Source: Candidatus Saccharimonadota bacterium
GTDB lineage: Bacteria; Patescibacteriota; Saccharimonadia; Saccharimonadales; SZUA-47
Reading direction: 5' to 3'
Assembly: GCA_017993025.1 (NCBI GenBank)
Contig: JAGONL010000024.1
Span: 1 to 9,902 of the forward strand
DNA length: 9,902 nt
Part shown: positions 1-6,581 of the stretch, piece by piece
Layout: each line of letters starts with the position of its first letter
Position numbering within the stretch: the first letter of the stretch is position 1
Position numbers and translations under genes: made by a program
Notes under the pieces: model-generated
Seen by the model: only the letters and a program-made list of their open reading frames with translations
What the model was told of the DNA's origin: nothing
Database searches by the model: none

Positions 1-562
1 AGACTTTTCATACCCTGTAGTTCAAAACACTAGCTGGATGCAAGAAGTTTCAGCAGATATATCTAAATTTGACCAGACATTCTTAGGTACAGTTGATCTT
101 ACAAGAGCGGCAGTCGACGAAGGCCAACCACTATACCTGCCGGCCTTACTACTGGTTCTAGGGTCTGCCATAATTCAGTATCTCCAGATAAAGCAAACCA
201 TGCCAAAAGACAAAAATGCTCGAAAACTTAGAGACATCCTAAAAGAAGCAAATACCGGCAAACAGGCAGACAGTTCAGAGATTAACGCTGCTATGGGGCG
301 CAACTTGGCCTATTTTATGCCAGTGTTAATTTTCGTACTTACTATCGGTTTTCCGGCAGCTCTTTCACTTTACTGGTTTGTTGGTGGGCTAATAGCTTAT
401 TCACAACAGAGTAGACTTCTACAACAGGACGAATTTATGATGACTACCGCAAGCGCCGTTGTTGTGCGCAAAAAATCACTTAAACCAGAAACAGTTGTAA
501 AAACAAAAACTACTAGCAAATCAAAAGCAAAATCTTCGAAGTCTAAAAACAGGAGAAAATAA
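1..562 (+). CDS. yidC: YidC/Oxa1-family membrane protein insertase, C-terminal part (5' end outside window)
   Basis: YidC inserts and folds membrane proteins, alone or with SecYEG. The frame is open from base 2, so the gene continues upstream; the first ATG visible (38) is internal. The 186 residues seen include the family-typical FLGTVDLT segment, a helix around LYLPALLLVLGSAIIQYLQ, a cytoplasmic loop rich in K/R/D/E, then the closing pair of helices (MPVLIFVLTIGFPAALSLYW and VGGLIAYSQQ). The tail of about 45 residues is very rich in Lys/Ser, as in many YidC proteins, where it is thought to contact the ribosome. The start of jag follows after two bases, so the two genes are surely co-transcribed. 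Identification is firm; the N-terminal part cannot be judged. Confidence 0.95.
   Translation, partial: DFSYPVVQNTSWMQEVSADISKFDQTFLGTVDLTRAAVDEGQPLYLPALLLVLGSAIIQYLQIKQTMPKDKNARKLRDILKEANTGKQADSSEINAAMGRNLAYFMPVLIFVLTIGFPAALSLYWFVGGLIAYSQQSRLLQQDEFMMTTASAVVVRKKSLKPETVVKTKTTSKSKAKSSKSKNRRK
551..556 (+). promoter_or_regulatory. Shine-Dalgarno for jag
   Basis: AGGAGA lies inside the last codons of yidC, 8 bases before the ATG at 565. It supports that start and shows that this organism uses Shine-Dalgarno pairing for genes inside operons. Confidence 0.8.
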
Positions 563-564
563 TT

Positions 565-1032
565 ATGGGACCAGAAGAGTCAATATTATACGCTAAGAAG
601 TATCTAGAGAATATGCTGTCATTTTTTGGGCTTAACGTAGATGTATATGCCACCACAGAAGATAACGAAGTTATAGAGCTAAGTGTACCCAGTACACACA
701 TGAACGGCTTTTTGATAGGCAATCACGGGGACACTATGCGCAGTTTGCAATACCTAACCAGCATGGCTCTTAAAACTAACGGCTACGAGCTAATAAGAGT
801 AAACGTTGACATCGCAGACTATAAAAAGCAACGCGCTCATCGACTAGAGGAAAAAGCAGAAATTTGGTTTAAAGAAGTAAAAGATAGTGGGATTGAAAAA
901 GCATTGCCACCGATGAACTCCGCAGATAGACGCACAATACACAAGCTGTCAGAAGAATATGGCCTAAGCACCGACTCCGAAGGCGAAGGCCTAGACCGCC
1001 ACATCGTCATCAAACCAGTAGCAACTGAGTAA
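565..1032 (+). CDS. jag: Jag/KhpB-type KH-R3H single-stranded nucleic acid-binding protein
   Basis: Jag (also KhpB/EloR) is an RNA-binding protein that in Gram-positive bacteria influences cell division and elongation; it is very often encoded next to yidC, as here. The 155 residues contain a KH-like domain (about 10-85) with its GxxG-type loop G52-N-H-G55, followed by an R3H domain (about 95-155) with the defining Arg-x3-His (R122...H126) and the usual SEGEG/...HIVIKP ending. The separate Jag-N domain found in Bacillus and Streptococcus proteins is absent, so this is the short form. A Shine-Dalgarno sequence 8 bases upstream and the 2-base gap after yidC fix the start. Function beyond RNA binding is inferred from the family. 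Confidence 0.93.
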   Translation: MGPEESILYAKKYLENMLSFFGLNVDVYATTEDNEVIELSVPSTHMNGFLIGNHGDTMRSLQYLTSMALKTNGYELIRVNVDIADYKKQRAHRLEEKAEIWFKEVKDSGIEKALPPMNSADRRTIHKLSEEYGLSTDSEGEGLDRHIVIKPVATE

Positions 1033-1208
1033 ATTCGAAATCCTAAGCACTAAATTCTAAAAAATTTGAAAAATGAAATAAGTGTAGCTCGCTCCTCCGT
1101 GCTATCTGATACTTGCTACATCTTTGCTACATGAAACATGATACCTGCCACATAATCATGACTTTTCTATGGAAAATGCTAAATGATAACTGCTAAATTT
1201 CCCTAAAT
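1033..1208. other. Gene-free stretch between convergent genes
   Basis: No ORF of note lies here. Bases 1031-1079 are AT-rich text made of recurring AAATTC/CTAAA/GAAAT words. It is followed by the GATAC-type repeats listed separately and a small inverted repeat, CATGAT (1137-1142) against ATCATG (1155-1160). There is no GC-rich hairpin followed by a T run, so no intrinsic terminator is evident for either converging gene. Confidence 0.6.
1108..1198. repeat. Three dispersed imperfect copies of a 14-base motif
   Basis: GATACTTGCTACAT (1108-1121), GATACCTGCCACAT (1140-1153) and GATAACTGCTAAAT (1185-1198) share most positions. An extra TTGCTACAT (1124-1132) directly follows the first copy. Spacing is irregular (18 and 31 bases between copies). 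The copies look like a decayed low-complexity repeat array in the only long non-coding gap of the window. No function can be assigned. Confidence 0.6.
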
Positions 1209-2489
1209 CTACTCCCCGAGTAGATTCTTAAACAGGCTCAAGTGCTGCGTTGCAAATCGACGCCAAGAAAACCGTTTGATGTTCTCATAACCCTTTTCAA
1301 TTAGCTTTCTGCGCAGTGGCTCACTAGATATAACCTCGTCAATTTTTAGTGCCATTTCGTGTACGTCGCTAGGGTTAAAGTAATGCGCTGCGTCGCCATT
1401 TACCTCTGGCAAACAGCTTTGATTACTGCTAACAACCGGACACCCATGCACCATAGCCTCTAACCCCGGCAAGCCAAATCCCTCAGAGTAGCTGGCAAAA
1501 ACATACGCACGAGCATTTTCGTAGTACCATTTTAGCTCTTCATCTGGGATAAATCCTGTAAAAATAATATCTTCAGAAAATACTTGGCGCTGGTGCCTCA
1601 ATCCCAGATTTTTTGTAGTTTCAGGAGCGTTTTTCAGAGATGAAGTAACGCTATTTTCTGGCGAAGAAGTATTGGTTATTACATCTGAGGAAGAAAATGG
1701 GTTAATTCGCTCTGAAAAACTTTCTGAAACTACAAAAAATCTGGGATAGAGGTGCCTAGCCCATTTCTCTAACTTTTTAGAGTGGTATTCGCGCTTTCCT
1801 ATCAAAACTAGCTTCAAGCCCTCGTGTTGCTCCTTTAGAAGCTCAAAGGCAGTTATCAAGTTTTCTAAATTCTTATGCGGGAAGGCACTTCCGGTGTACA
1901 TTATAAAGTTTTCAGGGGCAACTACGGGCGTTTTAGCCCGTCCACTTAACGGCGGTTCGCTGGATTCAAGCATTGTAGTGATTTTGCGGTTAACGAAAAG
2001 ATAGCGCTTGCAGACATCGTCGTTCACGAATTCTGTAGGCACTACCACATGTTTGGTAATACGGTGGGCACGCCACATCAAAAACCTGTAGCCACGCATT
2101 CGCAGACGGTGCAACCACTCCGGTAGTCTTCCCGCACGGGCAAACTTAAACATAACTAAATCATGGGTCAGGGTAGCTTGTTTTTTAATATAAAAAACCG
2201 GCTGTTGTGGTGTTAGCGTAAAGTAGACCAAATCTGCTTTTAATCTATACAGCTGCCAAGCGTAGAGAACTTGGTTTATGGGGTTAAAACTAAAAATAGG
2301 GAAGCGCGTGTATCTAACATCAAAATTTTTATTTTGCGGTCGCCAATCGTCGTGTTTTTCAAGCAAAATTGTATATCGGTGGTCGTTGTCTATTTCTTGC
2401 AGGTGCTCAAGTAATCGCGCCACAGGACGCCCGGTGCTAGCCCGCCGGATACGTGCATCAATAACAATATGTTTTTTGGCCTGTTTCAT
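1209..2489 (-). CDS. GT4-family glycosyltransferase (GT-B fold) carrying an in-frame palindromic insertion
   Basis: Cytoplasmic retaining glycosyltransferase that probably adds a sugar from a nucleotide-sugar donor to a cell-surface glycan or lipid acceptor. The N-terminal half (IVIDARIRR...STGRPVARLLEHL) is the acceptor domain. The donor domain begins near FIMYTGSAFPHKNLENL and carries the E-x7-E signature E336-GFGLPGL-E344, then the usual PVVSSNQSCLPEV and GDAAHYFNPSD. At 426 residues it is roughly 45-55 longer than relatives I would expect. The excess sits at about residues 245-300, a Ser/Thr/Asn-rich stretch between the strands LVLIGK and IIFTGF, and coincides exactly with a long DNA inverted repeat. 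The ATG overlaps the toxin stop (ATGA), so expression is coupled to the toxin-antitoxin operon. Donor and acceptor are unknown. Confidence 0.9.
   Translation of the reverse strand: MKQAKKHIVIDARIRRASTGRPVARLLEHLQEIDNDHRYTILLEKHDDWRPQNKNFDVRYTRFPIFSFNPINQVLYAWQLYRLKADLVYFTLTPQQPVFYIKKQATLTHDLVMFKFARAGRLPEWLHRLRMRGYRFLMWRAHRITKHVVVPTEFVNDDVCKRYLFVNRKITTMLESSEPPLSGRAKTPVVAPENFIMYTGSAFPHKNLENLITAFELLKEQHEGLKLVLIGKREYHSKKLEKWARHLYPRFFVVSESFSERINPFSSSDVITNTSSPENSVTSSLKNAPETTKNLGLRHQRQVFSEDIIFTGFIPDEELKWYYENARAYVFASYSEGFGLPGLEAMVHGCPVVSSNQSCLPEVNGDAAHYFNPSDVHEMALKIDEVISSEPLRRKLIEKGYENIKRFSWRRFATQHLSLFKNLLGE
1592..1756. repeat. 165-bp imperfect palindrome inside the glycosyltransferase gene (palindromic/MITE-like element)
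   Basis: The two halves are reverse complements over about 70-75 bases each, around a loop of about 16-20 bases. The best part pairs 1601-1639 with 1710-1747: about 38 aligned positions with a few mismatches and one gap, including a run of 22 identical bases. Weaker pairing continues outward to GGTGCC (1592-1597) and GGTGCC/GGCACC (1751-1756) and inward through the ATTTTCT block. The span is exactly 55 codons with no stop, so the reading frame is kept. The peptide it encodes (about residues 245-300) is Ser/Thr/Asn-rich and unlike the rest of the enzyme. The mRNA could fold into a long hairpin. Known parallels are the Rickettsia palindromic elements that insert in frame in genes. Whether this one is mobile is not shown. 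Confidence 0.75.
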
Positions 2490-2842
2490 ACCTCAGCTAA
2501 CTCCTTAAATGTTTTTGTAATTTTTGAATGAACGGAGTGACGTGTTGAGCTGTTAATCGTACCAAGCGACTTAAAAACAAGCTTTGGGTCTGCGGTAAAT
2601 ATCTTGTTGTGTCTAATGTAGCTATCACGCTTAAGAGGCTTGGTATTTTCGAAATGATCATTACTTAATATAATGCCGGTTCCGTCAGAAGGAAGTTTAC
2701 TGGTTATCTGTGAAACGATGATATTTCCATAGTCTGAAAAACCCACTATAAGGGCAGGGCGAAATTTCTCATGCGACAAATCAGAAAAAGGAAACAGCAA
2801 AACTACTACTTCGCCTACTTTAAATTCGCTAAGTAAGCCCAT
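2486..2842 (-). CDS. MazF/PemK-family endoribonuclease toxin
   Basis: Type II toxin that would cleave mRNA (ribosome-independent endoribonuclease) when released from its antitoxin. The 118 residues fit the family: a first strand GEVVVLLFPFSDLS, the signature RPALIV with R28, a catalytic-type Thr/Ser in SQITS (T47/S48), and the closing DSYIRHNKIFTADPKLV segment typical of PemK-like toxins. It starts inside the antitoxin gene (28-base overlap) behind a good Shine-Dalgarno sequence. Its TGA stop overlaps the ATG of the downstream glycosyltransferase. Key residues appear intact, so the toxin is probably functional; which RNA site it cuts cannot be told from sequence. Confidence 0.85.
   Translation of the reverse strand: MGLLSEFKVGEVVVLLFPFSDLSHEKFRPALIVGFSDYGNIIVSQITSKLPSDGTGIILSNDHFENTKPLKRDSYIRHNKIFTADPKLVFKSLGTINSSTRHSVHSKITKTFKELAEV
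2501..2506 (-). promoter_or_regulatory. Shine-Dalgarno for the GT4 glycosyltransferase
   Basis: On the minus strand AAGGAG lies 11 bases before the ATG at 2489, within the last codons of the toxin gene. Together with the ATGA overlap it supports reinitiation from the toxin cistron. Confidence 0.6.
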
Positions 2843-3054
2843 GCTTTATCTTCCTCTGGGGAGTTCCAGTCATCTAGTGCCGATTCACTAATTATTGCCA
2901 TTTCGCGTCCAGTTAGTTCGTCGTCAGGGATAATTACCAGATTTCCACCCTCAACTACTAAACGAGCCTTCTTATTCAGACCGACCTGTTTCAGGATAGA
3001 TTTAGGGATTCGTATGCCCTGGGAATTACCAATTTTTACAATATTGATTTCCAT
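2815..3054 (-). CDS. AbrB/MazE-type antitoxin (swapped-hairpin DNA-binding domain)
   Basis: Antitoxin that should neutralise the adjacent MazF/PemK-type toxin and repress the operon. Residues 1-45 are a clear AbrB/MazE swapped-hairpin domain (KIGNSQGIRIPKSILKQVGL, then a second hairpin LVVEGGNLVIIP). Residues 46-79 are acidic, with DDWNSPEEDKAW, the type of tail that wraps around MazF-like toxins. The start at 3054 is supported by a sigma70-like promoter ending 9 bases before the ATG. The repeated GTAATTAC boxes overlapping that promoter are the natural candidate operator. As is usual for such modules, the antitoxin comes first and the toxin overlaps it. Confidence 0.88.
   Translation of the reverse strand: MEINIVKIGNSQGIRIPKSILKQVGLNKKARLVVEGGNLVIIPDDELTGREMAIISESALDDWNSPEEDKAWAYLANLK
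2850..2857 (-). promoter_or_regulatory. Shine-Dalgarno for the MazF-like toxin
   Basis: AGAGGAAG on the minus strand, 7 bases before the ATG at 2842 and inside the antitoxin coding sequence. It favours this start despite the 28-base overlap. Confidence 0.65.
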
Positions 3055-3055
3055 A

Positions 3056-3074
3056 GTAATTACATTGTAATTAC
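3056..3074. promoter_or_regulatory. Candidate operator of the antitoxin-toxin operon
   Basis: Two copies of the self-complementary octamer GTAATTAC (3056-3063 and 3067-3074), separated by ATT, together make a 19-base palindrome-like box. It overlaps the -10 element and start region of the antitoxin gene, so protein bound there would block transcription. Autorepression is the norm for MazE/AbrB-type antitoxins; binding here is inference. Confidence 0.6.
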
Positions 3075-3092
3075 ATTTGCTTTAAAAGTCAA
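3064..3092 (-). promoter_or_regulatory. Sigma70-like promoter of the antitoxin-toxin-glycosyltransferase operon
   Basis: Minus strand: -35 TTGACT (3092-3087), 17-base spacer, -10 TACAAT (3069-3064). Only 9 bases separate the -10 from the ATG at 3054, leaving an almost leaderless transcript. Confidence 0.75.
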
Positions 3093-3114
3093 GTATTTCT
3101 TGTTACTCGCATTG

Positions 3115-3143
3115 TTTACACAGAAGTAAAACAGGGGTATAGT
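3115..3143 (+). promoter_or_regulatory. Sigma70-like promoter of the SGNH hydrolase gene
   Basis: -35 TTTACA (3115-3120), 17-base spacer, -10 TATAGT (3138-3143), each one base off consensus. Six bases separate the -10 from the ATG at 3150, so the expected first transcribed base is about the A of the start codon. No Shine-Dalgarno sequence fits. It is divergent from, and close to, the toxin-antitoxin promoter. Confidence 0.72.
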
Positions 3144-3149
3144 AATTTT

Positions 3150-6038
3150 ATGAGAAGGTGGTCCGCAAGGCTTTTTGCGTTTGTTGTTTTAGTTAGTATA
3201 TTTCCGTTCGCCCCTGCCAAAGCTGTAGATAGTAGTATATGGCAAGGTTCGATCTCTGTTACTAACAGAGGGGCGCTCACTCAGGAACAGATAAGTAGTA
3301 GAATTGACTGTACTTTTGAGGACATATACACAAGAAAATACGTTCAACCGCTGAGCACTATCGTTAGTGCGGTTACAGCTGGGAATTTCACACTTGATAA
3401 CAAAGGTCGTAAGTGTTTAATAGACAATAATCAGGGCGAATTTACTCCCATTTCATATTCTGCAGACGGCAGAACGACATATGAATTAAGTGCTCCAGCA
3501 ACTACAACGGCCTGGAATGACCCGGCGCCCGCGGGCGACGCATTGTTGGTTATCTCCAAGCAGTTTTCTTCGAGTACCGTTTATAACCTAAGCCTAGAGC
3601 CGTACTTTGAGGATCATGGCGATTTATTTAAAAGCTTTTTAAATATACAGTGGAAGTATGATGGCGGAGCAATTAAGTTTGTAGATAAAAATAATCAATC
3701 AGTTAATTTTTCTAATCATGCATTTTCTTCAAACGGTAGGTATTTAGCGATTAGATATAACGGAGTCGTTGGGGTAGTTGATCTAAAAACCAGGGAGATG
3801 ACACCTTTAGGACATTTTGCTTCTTGGGCATCAGGGTCTGAGTTGGTGGTAAGCAGCGATGGTCGCTATGTAGCTGTAGAGAACAGTGATATTTACGTTT
3901 TTGACTCTAAAAATTGCCAGAGAAAATATTCGTATCCTAATTGGGATTTAGTTCAAATACAAAATAACACTGGTTACGTTGGATGTGTAAAAAGCCCCGG
4001 GCAAGTACAAGGTTTACTCTCAACAATGGGAGTAAGCCAATCGTCAACCATGTTTCAAAGGATGGGCTTTACTGACGATTCTTCGACACTAATTATTGGC
4101 GGGGGTATCAGACGTCAAGGTACAAACCCAAACAGTTCAAATGCTTCTAACTTTGAATGGCAAGAATATGGTTTGAAGCCCGATTTATACCAACCTTCGG
4201 CGCAAGGGTACTTAGCAATGGGCGACAGTTTTAGCTCGGGTGAGGGAGATTTGCAAGGCGGGACTTGGTATGAGCCAGGAACAGACGAACAAGGAAACAA
4301 AAGCACCTTTGAAGGCAGAAACTTATGTCACTTATCTCGCAGAAGCTACCCTTATTTAATCGCTAAAGAAACGGGTTATCTTGATGGCCCATCTGCCGAA
4401 GCCACAACTCCACCTAGTGGGGGGCTGTTTCATTCAATTGCTTGTAGTGGTGCGGTTATGCACAATGTAACTGGATCAGAACTAGGTATATTGTTTGGGT
4501 CTGGTGATGAAGAAAAATTTAATAATAGGGATAATCAGTTCAGAAATGATTACCTAGGCGATTTGAACAGCTGGCAACCGGGAAGAGTAAGGCAACTTGA
4601 TGTTTTTGAACCAGCTATGGCGGGATATGGCCCGTCCGAACAAAAACCAGAAGTTATTACTTTGGGAATCGCGGGCAACGATGCAGGTTTTGGCGACCTA
4701 ATTCAGGCTTGTACTAATTTAGGGACGTGCCCACAGGCTGAGCCTACTTCAGCAGAAGCAGAACAACTAGCGCTTACAATAGCCATGCTCAAGCCAAAAC
4801 TAGTCGATACCTACAAAAAGGTAAAACTTGCCAGCCCAGAATCGCGAATTTATGTCCACGGTTACCCGATATTCGTTATAGGTGCCGGGGGTAATTGTGG
4901 CAATAATGTTCATTTGGATTTTAAAGAAACAGTTATGGTTGAAGAAGGAATAAAATACATGAATTCGGTAGTTGAAGCCTCTGCAAGAGAGGCAGGGGTA
5001 TTTTATATAGATGTTTCAGATATTTTAGTAGGAGTAAATCTGTGTAGTGGCGCAGAAGATAGAAACATGGCATTTAATGGTGCTACAGCGGGTAACGACA
5101 TTGACAGCACCCTAACAGACTTATTGTCTTTGGGTATATGTATACCCAGAACCGGTTGTATTGGTAAAGAAAGCTATCATCCTAACGCTAAAGGCCATGA
5201 GCTTTATAAAACAGCAATACTCAACCTAACAAGTAATTTAGAGGCAAATCTTCCGCTGCCCCAACCGACCAATTACCCTTTACCAAACATTTTATTTTTT
5301 GGTAGTTCAGCAAGGGGAACAATAGAGTCTATCAATGAAAATACTCTGTCGAACAGCGTAGTAATCCCCGAAGCAAATGAGTTTGTTGCCCTAACACCAA
5401 ACATTAAAGAGTTATCAATAAACCAGGGTGGGCTAATGCCCGGCTCCACAGCAGTAATTGAAATTCATTCGACTCCTCAAGTACTTGAGACAGTTCAAGT
5501 TTCTGAAGAAGGAGGCATTTCTACAAATGTTAATTTACCTGAAGATTTGGGACCCGGTTCACACCAACTTCACATCTTGGGCGTTAATGAATTTGGGACA
5601 CGAGTAGATTTATACCAAAACATCATTGTAGGAGCAGGCACTGAAGATTTCGACGGTGATGGCGTCAATAATGAGGTTGATTCCTGCCCCACAGTAGTAA
5701 ATAGCGGTATAGATGTAGACGAGGATGGCATAGACGACGCCTGCGATAGCCAAACCATAATTATTCAGACGGACGAGCCAGAGGAAGAGCCATTAGACGA
5801 AGAACCTGCAGAATTTGTAGACAAAGGCACACCAAGCAACGAGACAGTAGCAGGTGATAACGACGAGGCTGGCGGTGCTGTACTTGGCACCAACACCACA
5901 CAATCAAATAACGAAGTAACTCTCTCTAGTACCGGCTTTCCTGTTGATATAGCAATTTTTGTGGGGTTATTGATATCAATTTCGGCGGTGCTATCTAGAA
6001 ATCGGGTCAGAGCGAAGTATCGTATTGGCCAAAAATAG
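3150..6038 (+). CDS. Large secreted SGNH/GDSL esterase with TSP3-like repeats and a sortase-like C-terminal anchor
   Basis: Exported hydrolase, probably an esterase acting on a lipid, glycan O-acyl group or host-cell substrate. A signal peptide (residues 1-25, AKA before the cut) leads into about 320 residues of unassigned sequence with WD40-like strands (SSNGRYLAIRY near 192; SSDGRYVAVE near 235). The catalytic domain (about 350-690) has GDS with Ser360, ACSGA, G509-N510-D and E674-S-Y-H677-P. It is Cys-rich and resembles SEST-like secreted esterases; Glu replaces the usual Asp three residues before the His. An Ig-like stretch (about 750-828) follows, then two Ca-binding thrombospondin type-3-like repeats (833-866) and an acidic linker. 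The end is LSSTG (925-929), a hydrophobic helix and a basic tail, as in wall-sorting signals. Substrate is unknown. Confidence 0.88.
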   Translation: MRRWSARLFAFVVLVSIFPFAPAKAVDSSIWQGSISVTNRGALTQEQISSRIDCTFEDIYTRKYVQPLSTIVSAVTAGNFTLDNKGRKCLIDNNQGEFTPISYSADGRTTYELSAPATTTAWNDPAPAGDALLVISKQFSSSTVYNLSLEPYFEDHGDLFKSFLNIQWKYDGGAIKFVDKNNQSVNFSNHAFSSNGRYLAIRYNGVVGVVDLKTREMTPLGHFASWASGSELVVSSDGRYVAVENSDIYVFDSKNCQRKYSYPNWDLVQIQNNTGYVGCVKSPGQVQGLLSTMGVSQSSTMFQRMGFTDDSSTLIIGGGIRRQGTNPNSSNASNFEWQEYGLKPDLYQPSAQGYLAMGDSFSSGEGDLQGGTWYEPGTDEQGNKSTFEGRNLCHLSRRSYPYLIAKETGYLDGPSAEATTPPSGGLFHSIACSGAVMHNVTGSELGILFGSGDEEKFNNRDNQFRNDYLGDLNSWQPGRVRQLDVFEPAMAGYGPSEQKPEVITLGIAGNDAGFGDLIQACTNLGTCPQAEPTSAEAEQLALTIAMLKPKLVDTYKKVKLASPESRIYVHGYPIFVIGAGGNCGNNVHLDFKETVMVEEGIKYMNSVVEASAREAGVFYIDVSDILVGVNLCSGAEDRNMAFNGATAGNDIDSTLTDLLSLGICIPRTGCIGKESYHPNAKGHELYKTAILNLTSNLEANLPLPQPTNYPLPNILFFGSSARGTIESINENTLSNSVVIPEANEFVALTPNIKELSINQGGLMPGSTAVIEIHSTPQVLETVQVSEEGGISTNVNLPEDLGPGSHQLHILGVNEFGTRVDLYQNIIVGAGTEDFDGDGVNNEVDSCPTVVNSGIDVDEDGIDDACDSQTIIIQTDEPEEEPLDEEPAEFVDKGTPSNETVAGDNDEAGGAVLGTNTTQSNNEVTLSSTGFPVDIAIFVGLLISISAVLSRNRVRAKYRIGQK

Positions 6039-6483
6039 ATTCGGCCGACTCTTTATTTGAAAGCCTTAGCTTAATATTACAATTGATGGCATTTAAATAA
6101 AGCTCATCAGCTTGTGAGAGTATTTCACATCGACCAATATCAGGAACCTCAAGCATACTTAATAATGAACTGGCCACATCTTTAGTGAAGTTACCCTGTT
6201 TTTTTAACAATGTTAAATCGCACGTGTAAGAAGTTGAAAATTTTCCTACACTCGCGCAAGCTGCAACAATTTTAAGATTTTCGTTATAGTTTTCTTCTGT
6301 GTCTCTTTTAAGTTCCTCGAAAGCACCTACTAGTGACTTCATGTCTTGGGCATTTTGCCAATCAAGATATTTGTTATAGCCAAACACGCCGCCAAATACC
6401 AGAATTAACAATATAGCAACAGAAATAATCTTATGTTGTTTTGTCCAAGAAGTTGTTTTTTGTTTTGATTTACGTAAATTCAT
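6007..6483 (-). CDS. Hypothetical single-pass membrane protein with four extracytoplasmic cysteines
   Basis: I do not recognise the family. The 158 residues begin with a basic N-terminus (about 1-17), then one membrane helix (about 18-36, IISVAILLILVFGGVFGY), giving a type II topology with the rest outside. The outer part is helical and charged (about 40-72), then holds Cys76, Cys88, Cys119 and Cys135, spaced to allow two disulfides. It could be a small envelope protein or pilin-like; the helix is not preceded by an obvious prepilin cleavage site. The start has a leaderless-type promoter. Its last 11 codons overlap the end of the SGNH hydrolase gene on the other strand by 32 bases. Confidence 0.7.
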   Translation of the reverse strand: MNLRKSKQKTTSWTKQHKIISVAILLILVFGGVFGYNKYLDWQNAQDMKSLVGAFEELKRDTEENYNENLKIVAACASVGKFSTSYTCDLTLLKKQGNFTKDVASSLLSMLEVPDIGRCEILSQADELYLNAINCNIKLRLSNKESAESIFGQYDTSL

Positions 6484-6490
6484 TAGTATT

Positions 6491-6519
6491 AGTGTACCCT
6501 TTTTAATCGTTATTTTGAA
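6491..6519 (-). promoter_or_regulatory. Probable promoter of the Cys-rich membrane protein
   Basis: Minus strand: weak -35 TTCAAA (6519-6514), 17-base spacer, -10 TACACT (6496-6491), then 7 bases to the ATG at 6483. The -35 is poor (four of six). The distance to the start matches the other leaderless promoters in the window. Confidence 0.5.
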
Positions 6520-6561
6520 TAAGGGGAAACGAATAGATAGTTTGCACGCAGTAAATTTTTC

Positions 6562-6581
6562 TTGACTAGACTTGACTAGAC
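6562..6581. repeat. Tandem duplicate of a 10-bp box at the Phd/VapC promoter
   Basis: TTGACTAGAC occurs twice in tandem (6562-6571, 6572-6581), followed by a partial TAAG. The second copy supplies the -35 hexamer TTGACT. A 10-bp repeat puts both boxes on the same helix face, which would suit cooperative binding of the Phd-like antitoxin. An accidental duplication of the -35 region is the alternative. Confidence 0.65.

Noticed and set aside
38..40. ATG as the start of yidC
   Set aside because: The frame is open to base 2 and the upstream residues continue the insertase; the ATG is internal.
1108..1198. CRISPR array
   Set aside because: The 14-base units are imperfect, too short, unevenly spaced and only three in number; no cas genes are present.
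1033..1208. tRNA, riboswitch or small RNA in the intergenic gap
   Set aside because: No cloverleaf, no conserved aptamer core and no promoter or terminator signals could be made out.
1592..1756. Intrinsic terminator or CRISPR-like hairpin
   Set aside because: The inverted repeat is far longer than a terminator stem, lies wholly within an open coding frame, and has no T run after a short GC stem.
2278..2508. 76-residue plus-strand ORF inside the GT4 gene
   Set aside because: Antisense to the well-supported N-terminal domain of the glycosyltransferase; Cys/Ser/Arg-rich with no recognisable features.
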